From: Eretmocerus hayati
Taxonomy: Eukaryota > Arthropoda > Insecta > Hymenoptera > Aphelinidae
Assembly (NCBI GenBank): GCA_029851415.1
Contig: CM056742.1
Coordinates: 97,012,976-97,076,975, forward strand
Reading direction: 5' to 3'
Length of the DNA: 64,000 nt
Part shown: one piece after another, positions 43,619 through 52,547 of the stretch
Numbering within the stretch: position 1 is the stretch's first letter
Layout: every line of letters starts with the position of its first letter
Position numbers and translations under genes: made by a program
Notes under the pieces: model-generated
Told to the model about the DNA's origin: nothing
The model's database searches: none
What the model saw: the letters and a program-made list of their open reading frames with translations, nothing else

Positions 43619-44401
43619 CTACCGAGCACAGTTGAGATATTCCGATAGAAAATGATCAGATTCTTCAACCTGGAGGTATTCGGCTATTGCATTCATATTC
43701 TCAGACTTCAACTTCTCGATTAACTGATGCAAATTTACGATTTTCTCATCTCTCCTTACACTTTTCATCCTCGTAGCCACTATGACTCTGCCTCTGTGCC
43801 TCACGTACTCTTGGAAAAATTCCCACGATTCATCTAAATCAAAGTTTTCCCTACAATAATCCCTGAACTTTTTTTTGATCCGCAGTCGAATTTTCTTCTC
43901 GGGGACAACTGCAGGATCATCAATTGAGTTTCTCCTGGAGAATGAATGGAGAGAAAGGTTATTTATGACAATGACGAAGAATCTGAAATGATGGAGAGTA
44001 TGAAGAATAATACCACAAGATCACATCATTATTGCTATTAGGTGAAGTATCTCTGTCCACAAGTTTTCTGGAAAAGTGAAAAACAACGATAAGAACAACA
44101 AATAAGCACATATGCCGTAGATAAGGAATTAATTTTCAGAAATATCAAGTATCAGCAGTTCAGCCAGTTCGAGAGGTACATTTACCTTCTGAGATTCTTT
44201 TTGGTAGGCGATGAAGTCATATTATCCTGACTTGCGGATGACTCAGCCACTGTACGAGGCGAATCATTCTGCATAAAATGATCAACATCCATGGAGTCAC
44301 CACCACTCAGTGGATTAATTAATTTTGCGCATCAATATTTGCTGATTCATCGCAGGCGTTTTCATTTGGAGTCGGAACCATCCCGTTTGTGCCTATATTT
44401 T
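43619..44401 (-). pseudogene. P-like transposase linker exons
   Basis: Exon 3 (44401-44186) follows acceptor TATTCCAG, reads ENIGTNGMVPTPNENACD and hits TAA at an AATTAATTAA stretch. A shift of one base restores GGDSMDVDHFMQND and SSPTKKNLRR before the donor GTAAAT. Exon 4 starts at 44067 after TTTTCCAG (KLVDRDTSPNSNND). Exon 5 starts at 43934 after TTCTCCAG and reads IDDPAVVPEKKIRL, then a long basic helix-rich stretch to LSEYLNCAR and a stop at 43619. This region equals the leucine-zipper/linker part between THAP finger and catalytic body. Exon borders are predictions from splice consensus and frame. Confidence 0.55.
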
Positions 44402-44480
44402 CTGGAATATAAGGTGGTCATTTGTCAAAACGAAATCTTAAATGTCCCGAAAAAATATTTTTAATAAAAGAAGAACTCAC

Positions 44481-44704
44481 CAGAAGCATTCTCGTTCACC
44501 TCGCTCTGACTTGCGACAGAATCTTCAACCATGATAATACTAGGAACTGCATCTCTTTCTAATCTTCTTATAGTTGTATAACCACCAGTATCGTGAAAGC
44601 AAGAAGGGTCAAAATGATCACTGCAAATTCTACTATGACTGCCACACTTGGAGAGACTGAAAGCCTCCAGCCATGCTTGCCTGTGCTCATGTTTACTGGG
44701 GAAC
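44481..44704 (-). CDS. P-like transposase exon 2: rest of THAP domain
   Basis: The acceptor TTTCGTAG|GTTCCCC and donor CTTCTG|GTGAGT bound 224 bp. It reads FPSKHEHRQAWLEAF, SRICSDHFDPSCF (the C-x2-H half of the finger) and RLERDAVPSI (the AVP motif of THAP), followed by an acidic linker. This frame differs from the longer frame overlapping here, which is a shadow. It lies just outside the inverted duplication arm. Confidence 0.75.
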
Positions 44705-44871
44705 CTACGAAAAGAATGTTGATATCGTCCAATAGATTTTCAACATTGAATGCTAACTCATCAGTATCAGAAGTTGGAATTAAAAAATTCGGGTACATTG
44801 AATCCACGTGCCTCTGAGATAATTTCATGAAACATACACTATTATTATGGTCATGAGAAAATGAGTCATTG

Positions 44872-46242
44872 GAAAAATTTTTGAGCACTTTCATTCAATT
44901 TTTGGACTGATCGGTTACGTTAAATTTTAAAGCTATTCACCAATATGTACGATTTGAATGAAAAATATGAATTTCAGATTAGCTCTACGTACACATCATG
45001 TCTCTCTCACAGGCTTTGAAATGTATTCAAAAACTCATTATACAGCTGAATACATGATATTCGAATCACGTTTTCAAAAATTTGAGAGGTACATGTATAG
45101 GTTAGGTCACTCTCGTGAAATTTATAGATTTTTCGATGCTTCCCGAAAACTCACTGATGAGTTGCCGAATAAAAGCTGTGCTCAAACAGCGAGAATGATC
45201 CTTTAATTCTCACCCGGAAAGAAAATTTCACGAGGAAAAATTGATTTGGTGAAGATAATTTTTATGAAGTGTGACTGACTTGTGGTAACTCCGAGATTCT
45301 CTGCCAGAAGATTGCTTTTTACACACGATACAATTGTTCACCATTTTTCTCTTGTATGTTACATGCAATACGAATTTCGGAGCAAACGAGCTAAAACAAA
45401 CGTCGTCTGCAGAACTCGACGATGCCGTACAGCCGCCACACGCGCGGATGATTCTCCCACACCATCGCCGCCTCCACTCCTCCAACACCTGTCCCTACCC
45501 TGCTCATACCCAGCGGTCATCCGTCTCTCTCTGAATCGATCACGCTGCCGTGCACAGCCCAGTCGGTCACTCCTCGCCTCTATCCATTAATATCTCTATG
45601 GAAAAGAAGGGTTGTGAAGAATGTGGAAACGAAATTCTTCAATGTGCTTAGGGAGGGAGGTGATATTGGGAAAATCTGCTTTGAGATGATTGCCCACCAC
45701 GTTTTCGCAGTCAGTAGAGACACCCAGTCACGGCGAGAAAACCTCACCTGGTTCTCTGGCCGACGGGGAGCTCGATTCACTGGTCTTAGAGGGAGAGCCC
45801 CGAGATCGTTTCGGTTGAGGGGTTGACTGACATGCCGCATGGATGATTTGTAAATCAGCAGCATTAGCAAAACGTGCGCCCGCCTGCCCCCGGCCTGCCT
45901 GACGAAGAATCTGCCTCCACTGTGCCACACATATTTGAAGCTGAGCCCGTGGGCTATAGATTTCAGACTCTTGGAAGATTCAAATTTGAGGTGAGATAAC
46001 AATTCATTGATGAATATTTTGTGGTTGGGTACAATGAGTGCAGCATTCTTGCCCAGCAGGTTGGCGGGGATGTTGTTGGTGGTGAGATAATTATGAGCAG
46101 GCGAACGCTTGGCTCACGAAATATCGTGGGAAAGTCGATCGGTGGAGAATTTAACGACACACGAGTGAGGCCTGCTCGAACATGATTCCTGTCCCCCACA
46201 TTCAATCCCTTTGGTAATGATCACATGCCTTGGCTTCAACAC
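44872..46242 (+). repeat. Left arm of 1,371 bp inverted duplication
   Basis: Base n pairs with base 94020-n of the right arm (47778-49148) with no indel. By eye I found about eight substitutions. It contains P-like exon 1 and its flanks plus the C-terminal half of a LINE ORF1. Its inner border lies inside the LINE ORF1 and its outer border inside a P-like intron. Confidence 0.9.
45280..45344 (-). CDS. P-like transposase exon 1: start of THAP zinc finger
   Basis: The ATG at 45344 begins MVNNCIVCKKQSSG, the C-x2-C half of a C2CH THAP finger, and ends at SYHK. The donor is CACAA|GTCAGT. The exon carries 21 codons plus two bases; joined to the next exon it yields K then FP, exactly as THAP domains read (HxFP). 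It lies inside the inverted duplication, and a second copy is at 48676-48740. Confidence 0.7.
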
Positions 46243-47108
46243 ACGAGCTCCGATAATTTCTTCCTCCCTAATTGAAGGGAGAACTGTACTGAGCACTGCG
46301 TATGCTACGTCATATAACTGATCCTGAGAGGGATCTGTCCCAGGCTGTAAGGCCCCGTTAATTACTAGTTCGCACTTCTCAGTGTTATCATCGGATCTCG
46401 TAGCGTGGCCATCAGAATGGAGACCTCGAGATGAAGGTTGGGCATTTGAAATGTTTGACTTGTCTACTAGAGTACCCGCAGCATTACAGTGACACGTGGG
46501 TGAAATCGCTGATTTTTGATTGGAATCTTTGATCAAATTTTCCATTCGTTTTCAATTTTTCATTTCACTCCTCCGAAATCAACTGACGATCCAGGTACAT
46601 CTCTTCCAGTTGAGACGATTGCCTTTCTATGATCCTCTCAAGATCACCCACGCGATCGATGACTCCCTTGGGATTCGCAACCACTGCTGGATTTACGGTA
46701 GTCTTGGGATCGATCTCTGATCGCGGGGGTCTCAAGAGACCTTTGACATAATCAAGTTGATCTCGGAGCTGATTCAATTGTTGGAATAATGAGTCGAGAG
46801 TACTCTCTAGAATTATGATGTTTCTAGTTACGATCGTTGTTCATGTAGCTGGAGTAGAGGTAGTGGTGGTCGTGGTACCTACCAGCAAGGCCGACGGAAT
46901 AGCCTGCCTTAGCAACGCCGAGTCGTTGGAAGTACTCAAAGATGCGGTAGTAACAGGAGTCACAGGAGTGAGCTGCTCCATCGCTTTATTAGCCTTAATG
47001 AAGTGTTGGTTGGCAGTGCCTTCATCTGTGCTGCAGTTGGTGTGGTGTTTGAAAATCCCGCCGAGCGCCTGCGCACGATGATGTGCGTGCAGCGGACGAT
47101 GTTGACAT
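45840..47108 (-). pseudogene. CR1-like LINE ORF1 copy (coiled coil plus FP-like domain)
   Basis: Starts at ATG 47108 (MSTSSAARTSSCAGARR, parallel to the ORF1 start of the LINE at 10.2 kb). A shift leads to the coiled coil (RDQLDYVKGLLRPPRSE, LERIIERQSSQLEEM, 46777-46565), then CELVINGALQPG and VLKPRHVIITKGIECGG up to a stop at 46114, and finally ELLSHLKFESSKSLKSIAHG, FKYVWHSGGRFFVRQ and, in another frame, NAADLQIIHAACQS. It has stops and shifts, so it is dead. ORF2 does not follow: P-like sequence replaces it near 45.6 kb. Confidence 0.75.
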
Positions 47109-47296
47109 GCAAAACGGTGGCCTTTCTGCGATACTAAAGCGCATCGTCTGCTTGTTACGCTTCTGTACAGCTCCAGTCACACGATCTTGAGTGTGTGCCA
47201 GCTGATCACATCTCACCAAGGTCGAAGACGCCTGCGACTTTCTCTTGTATATGCAGATATTCATCCTTTTCTTAATCAGCGCATCTTGTGTGACGT

Positions 47297-47400
47297 ACAA
47301 AGATCTGTGCACGGAACGCCAAACCTGACGGCAGTAAACTGGTTGTAGTGAAAAGATATGTAAGTGCGTCAGGTTGGGCGTCCCGTGCACAGATCTTTGT
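47297..47400. repeat. 34 bp inverted repeat hairpin in the duplication spacer
   Basis: Arms 47297-47330 and 47367-47400 are inverted copies (ACAAAGATCTGTGCACGG...) with about two mismatches and a 36 bp loop. It lies upstream of the LINE ORF1 copy. Confidence 0.85.
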
Positions 47401-47777
47401 AAGAACTGTTACGGTACCGACTGCAAAAATGTTCGGTACTTCAACCTTGAAGTTCCCACAGATGATTTGAATGTTGATCAGGATACTGTAGGAATCTTCC
47501 CAAACGATTTCCAACTTCAAGATGGATCTACTTAAGTTGCGATTTAGTTTGAGGACCAGAGTACGTCTACTGATTTTCATAGGTGCGATAAGTCGACTTC
47601 AACAGATGGATGATATTCATAACAATTGGATTTGGTCATGAGTATTCATCAGTGAAGTCCATAGAGATAATAAAAATATATCTATATCCTGCTATTTCAA
47701 CTCAACTATTACTGGAATATCTCGCAAAATTTTCGGATCATGGAAAGAAATTTCAAAATTTCATTCTTTCGAATGAG

Positions 47778-48292
47778 GTGTTGAAGCCAAGGCATGTGAT
47801 CATTACCAAAGGGATTGAATGTGGGGGACAGGAATCATGTTCGAGCAGGCCTCACTCGTGTGTCGTTAAATTCTCCACCGATTGACTTTCCCACGATGTT
47901 TCGTGAGCCAAGCGTTCGCCTGCTCATAATTATCTCACCACCAACAACATCCCCGCCAACCTGCTGGGCAAGAATGCTGCACTCATTGTACCCAACCATA
48001 AAATATTCATCAGTGAATTGTTATCTCACCTCAAATTTGAATCTTCCAAGAGTCTGAAATCTATAGCCCACGGGCTCAGCTTCAAATATGTGTGGCACAG
48101 TGGAGGCAGATTATTCGTCAGGCAGGCGGGGGGCAGGCGGGCGCACGTTTTGCTAATGCTGCTGATTTACAAATCATCCATGCGGCATGTCAGTCAACCC
48201 CTCAACCGAAACGATCTCGGGGCTCTCCCTCTAAGACCAGTGAATCGAGCTCCCCGTCGGCCAGGGAACCAGGTGAGGTTTCCTCGCCGTGA
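47778..48292 (+). pseudogene. Duplicated C-terminal half of the LINE ORF1
   Basis: Second copy of the FP-like ORF1 part in opposite direction, reading PRHVIITKGIECGG, LKFESSKSLKSIAHG, FKYVWHSGGRLFVRQ and NAADLQIIHAACQS over two frames. It begins mid-gene because the duplication border lies there. Confidence 0.75.
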
Positions 48293-48675
48293 CTGGGTGT
48301 CTCTACTGACTGCGAAAACGTGGTGGGCAATCATCTCAAAGCAGATTTTCCCAATATCACCTCCCTCCCTAAGCACATTGAAGAATTTCGTTTCCACATT
48401 CTTCACAACCCTTCTTTTCCATAGAGATATTAATGGATAGAGGCGAGGAGTGACCTACTGGGCTGTGCACGGCAGCGTGATCGATTCAGAGAGAGACGGA
48501 TGACCGCTGGGTATGAGCAGGGTAGGGACAGGTGTTGGAGGAGTGGAGGCGGCGATGGTGTGGGAGAATCATCCGCGCGTGTGGCGGCTGTACGGCATCG
48601 TCGAGTTCTGCAGACGACGTTTGTTTTAGCTCGTTTGCTCCGAAATTCGTATTGCATGTAACATACAAGAGAAAA

Positions 48676-48740
48676 ATGGTGAACAATTGTATCGTGTGTA
48701 AAAAGCAATCTTCTGGCAGAGAATCTCGGAGTTACCACAA
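48676..48740 (+). pseudogene. Second copy of P-like THAP exon 1
   Basis: Identical MVNNCIVCKKQ exon with the same donor CACAA|GTCAGT. The arm ends at 49148 before any exon 2, so no full THAP finger can be made from this side unless spliced elsewhere. Confidence 0.65.
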
Positions 48741-49148
48741 GTCAGTCACACTTCATAAAAATTATCTTCACCAAATCAATTTTTCCTCGTGAAATTTTCT
48801 TTCCGGGTGAGAATTAAAGGATCATTCTCGCTGTTTGAGCACAGCTTTTATTCGGCAACTCATCAGTGAGTTTTCGGGAAGCATCGAAAAATCTATAAAT
48901 TTCACGAGAGTGACCTAACCTATACATGTACCTCTCAAATTTTTGAAAACGTGATTCGAATATCATGTATTCAGCTGTATAATGAGTTTTTGAATACATT
49001 TCAAAGCCTGTGAGAGAGACATGATGTGTACGTAGAGCTAATCTGAAATTCATATTTTTCATTCAAATCGTACATATTGGTGAATAGCTTTAAAATTTAA
49101 CGTAACCGATCAGTCCAAAAATTGAATGAAAGTGCTCAAAAATTTTTC

Positions 49149-50254
49149 AGACTCAAACAGACACAGCAGTCTGTTTGAGGCACTAACGTACCACTGTGGC
49201 GACTTCCGTAATTTTCTGATAGGTAATTCGAGTACCGCTAGTACTACCTTATTTTTTCCCCGCGCCGCGCAAGCGATTCTCCACGATCCTCATCTTTCTT
49301 ATCCTCTGTTCTCACACCTATTTCTCAGAATATAGTGATATCTTTTTTCCATTATATCTCGTAAGTGTTATTTGTGAACCCTTTTCTTTTCCCCACGATT
49401 TCTCCACACTAGAATGGGCTCCGAGCTTCCGTCAGAACACCTCGCCCCAATATTTTGGTAGCAGAGCTTGGTGGAAATCGTGCCGTTTCTTAGTCCTCGC
49501 GAAAATCGAGTCGCGTGCGAGAATGGCAAATTGTTGCGCGCGCGGGAAAACTCTAGAGTGTTGCGGGCTAATTTCATAGTACAGTGGTGTGTGCTAGGGT
49601 GAGTGCAATAATAATTGCACCACACACTCGTGCTTATTTAACACTGGTAAACCAGCACCGGGGCCTCTCTGACGTGGCCCTGCACCGGCGCAGAGGCGAT
49701 CGACGACGAAGCGGACCACCTCGCCAGGAGGTGAGGCTTGACAGGAAGGAGGCAGCAGCCCTGCGACAGTCATCGGTCGCAGCGTGCAGTTGACCTGTAC
49801 CCGAGTGCATCATCATCAGCGCTTCGGGTTAACGTTGCTGTCGTCTCGGCGTCCGGCCTCAGCGACGTCGAGCACCTCCCGGAATCCTCGGGAGCAGCAG
49901 GGCAAAGGAGAAGAGGGGAATCCGCGGAAATCCAGCCGCGGTGGGTGAGTGCTGTATCGTTCTTTATATATAGCACATACACTCACACCATTTGAATTCA
50001 AATCTTGTGCGAGGCACGAAATTGCGCGCTCTCGTGTTGTTCCCCTTCCACCCGCCCCATACGCCGCCCACTGGAGGCAGCTATAGTTGCTGCATACTAC
50101 ACATACATGCACGTTATGTGTGTGTTACTATCCCTCGCTGCGTGGCTCGCTCACCGAGTCTATTAGCTCCAGTCCTCGCGATACTTGATCAGCTGTTCTT
50201 AGCGCTGCCTTTCTCGCTCTTGTTGCGTCACGTGGACGGACTCGGCCCCTGTGG
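49149..50254. other. No gene; GC-rich leader-like sequence
   Basis: A composition change to CG-rich sequence with several GGTGAGT-like sites (for example near 49944). It might be the LTR/leader of the older BEL element whose gag resumes at 58803, because the hAT-like cluster separates the two, but I could not align an LTR partner. Confidence 0.35.
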
Positions 50255-50680
50255 CAGGGCAGTCAAGCGTGGTAGAGTCCTTCCCCTCAAGCCCCTCCAG
50301 TCATGTGCAGGGCAGTCAAGCGTGGTAGAGTCCTTCCCCTCAAGCCCCTCCAGTCATGTGTAGAGCGCGCCGCGGCGTCGCAGGGGAGGGGCTCCTTCGC
50401 CGCGAGCCGAGACGCTCTTTGCACTTGACTGGAGGGGCTTGAGGGGAGGGACTCTACTACGCTTGACACCCCTGGTCATGTGTAGAGCGCGCCGCGCAGG
50501 GCAGTCAAGCGTGGTAGAGTCCTTCCCCTCAAGCCCCTCCAGTCATGTGTAGAGCGCGCCGCGGCGTCGCAGGGGAGGGCTCCTTCGCCGCGAGCCACGA
50601 CGCTCTCTGCACTTGACTGGAGGGGCTTGAGGGGAGGGACTCTACTACGCTTGACACCCCTGGCGCCGCGGCGTCGCAGG
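50255..50680. repeat. Palindromic ~190 bp GC-rich repeat units of the hAT-like MITE
   Basis: Direct half-units begin near 50255, 50310 and 50498; inverted halves near 50424-50466 and 50612-50654. The GCGCCGCGGCGTCGCAGG centre recurs near 50367, 50559 and 50663. The remainder continues at 58394-58488 beyond the BEL element. Confidence 0.7.
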
Positions 50681-50985
50681 TGTTTATGTAGCACCGATCA
50701 AACAATGTCCGCGACAGCACACATACATTCACGTACACATTAGCTAAGCCTTCAAGTGGTATTAAACGCTCAACCGACGGCAGTATATATATATAGACAT
50801 TCAGACGCTTGGCTATAGCCTCCCGCTCTGCTCCAGACCAGTCAGTCGTCTTGTGGATCGCGAACAGTACGCACACTCTCCACCACCTCGAGCATGTATC
50901 ATTTTGCTCAATATAGTTCTTACGAATAGTTCAAAGTTAACTCTCCTCTATTCACTTCGCAAAAAACCCCATCACCGGCAAAACA
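50681..50985 (+). repeat. 5' LTR of BEL/Pao element
   Basis: 305 bp, TG...CA. It contains a TATATATATATA run near 50786 that could serve as promoter core. Identical by eye to 58089-58393. Confidence 0.95.
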
Positions 50986-51002
50986 TTTGGTCCTTCGAGC
51001 TG
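50986..51002 (+). promoter_or_regulatory. Probable primer-binding site
   Basis: TTTGGTCCTTCGAGC directly follows the 5' LTR. The position, and the TGGTCCTTCG type that I recall from other BEL/Pao elements, suggest the tRNA primer site; the tRNA was not determined. Confidence 0.65.
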
Positions 51003-51682
51003 CAGTAAAAATGCAGTGAATAGAGGAAGTTTGACACAGTGATGTGTGAGAACGTGGTGCGAATATTGGTGCGGAGCTCATTCGCCAAGTGCAGTTATAC
51101 TGTGCCCTAATTGAAGTGCGATTAATCTCATATACCGTGTGTAAAAATCGCGAGCCACACAATTGTGGGAATTGCATGGCATCGTCATCGTTGTGTCAGC
51201 ACCCACGCCAATGGACAGCCATTTTGTCCTCAGTGCTCCGAACGGCAAGTGAAGCCAAGCGAGCCAAGAATTTAGGATGTGGCAGCCATTTTGAATAGCC
51301 GGCGTCCTCATCATCGACGAGACAGCAGTGGGTAAACATCAGGCCGACGTCTTCTCAGAATTGAAGCAGCAGCGAGTAAACAACAAGGCGGCGTCACAAC
51401 AAGAGTGACCTTCAACTGCCAACTCGATATAACAGACGCGAAGCGTTTGCGAACGAAGTCGAGATCATCTTTCGGTGAGTGAGTTTGTTTACTCCTTCCT
51501 GCGTTCTCTGGGGATAGTTTCACTGCCTGACCCTTACCCCTCCCCTCAATAGTCTCACTTCTGTATTCTCAAATGCTTAATATTGCGCCTAAAATTTTTG
51601 TTCAAGACCAGTACTGGGGTCTCTTGGAGTACCCATTTCGCGCTGAAAGTATATCAAACTAGTTTCTTGATAGCCATTCCGA

Positions 51683-52440
51683 CATTTTCCGGAATGACAG
51701 AGCTATAGTTTCGGTTGAATATACACAGATAGCCGCTCGGACATTTTCCGGAATGTCAAAACTATAGTTTCGCTTCAATATACATACATAGCCATTCCGA
51801 CATTTTCCGGAATGACAAAACTATAGTTTCGCTTACATATACATATATAGCCATTCCGACATTTTCCGGAATGTCAAAACTATAGTTTCGCTTCAATATA
51901 CATATATAGTCATTCCTACATTTTCCGGAATGACAGAGCTATAGTTTCGGTCGAATATACACAGATAGCCGCTCGGACATTTTCCGGAATGTCAAAACTA
52001 TAGTTTCGCTTCAATTTACTTATATAGTCATTCCTACATTTTCCGGAATGACAGAGCTATAGTTTCGGTCGAATATACACAGATAGCCGCTCGGACATTT
52101 TCCGGAATGTCAAAACTATAGTTTCGCTTCAATTTGCTTATATAGTCATTCCTACATTTTCCGGGATGACAGAGCTATAGTTTCGGTTGAATATACACAG
52201 ATAGCCGCTCGGACATTTTCCGGAATGTCAAAACTATAGTTTCGCTTCAATTTACTTATATAGTCATTCCTACATTTTCCGGAATGACAGAGCTATAGTT
52301 TCGGTCGAATATACACAGATAGCCGCTCGGACATTTTCCGGAATGTCAAAACTATAGGAGTTTCGCTTACATATACATATATAGTCATTCCGACATTTTC
52401 CGGAATGTCAAAGCTATAGTATCGATTGAGTATACACAGG
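51683..52440 (+). repeat. 13-unit ~60 bp tandem array in the BEL 5' leader
   Basis: Thirteen copies of ACATTTTCCGG(A/G)ATG at ~60 bp spacing, between the LTR and the gag start. Units alternate between two types: one with CATTCC(G/T)ACATTTTCCGGAATG, a near palindrome, and GACAGAGCTATAGTTTCGG; the other with CGCTCGGACATTTTCCGGAATG and GTCAAAACTATAGTTTCGC. In the middle of the array (units 5-12) the alternation is regular, a 120 bp higher-order unit. No open frame spans it. Role unknown; candidates are protein-binding or insulator sites, an RNA structure, or replication slippage. Confidence 0.9.
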
Positions 52441-52547
52441 TAGACACTCTGATCCCGTCTGGAATTTCACTTCGTCTGAATTACTCGTTCAAGTGAGGAA
52501 TTCGTTCTTTCTGGACGAGTGATTCAACGAGCATACCTTTGAACACA

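Larger units (their letters stand above)
40468..45344 (-). mobile_element. P-like (THAP9-type) DNA transposon, inactive
   Basis: A multi-exon minus-strand transposase gene with an N-terminal THAP zinc finger and a P-element/THAP9-type body. Exons readable by eye: 45344-45280, 44704-44481, 44401-44186, from 44067, 43934-43619, then 42860-40468 as a run of shifted frames. Several frameshifts and stops disable it. I did not find terminal inverted repeats or the 8 bp target duplication, so the outer limits given are those of the coding remnant. The first exon lies in the left arm of the 1.37 kb inverted duplication. Confidence 0.75.
47778..49148 (-). repeat. Right arm of 1,371 bp inverted duplication
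   Basis: Reverse complement of 44872-46242. Its borders start and stop abruptly within coding/intron sequence; flanking sequence on either side is unrelated to the left side, so it looks like a copied segment rather than a complete transposon. Confidence 0.9.

Noticed and set aside
44568..44894. Frame with a hydrophobic, membrane-like end
   Set aside because: The hydrophobic stretch is the THAP exon read in the wrong frame; the THAP frame has splice sites and conserved residues.
51683..52440. CRISPR-like regular repeats
   Set aside because: Units abut each other and alternate between two types with no unique spacers; the array lies in a retrotransposon leader of a eukaryote.
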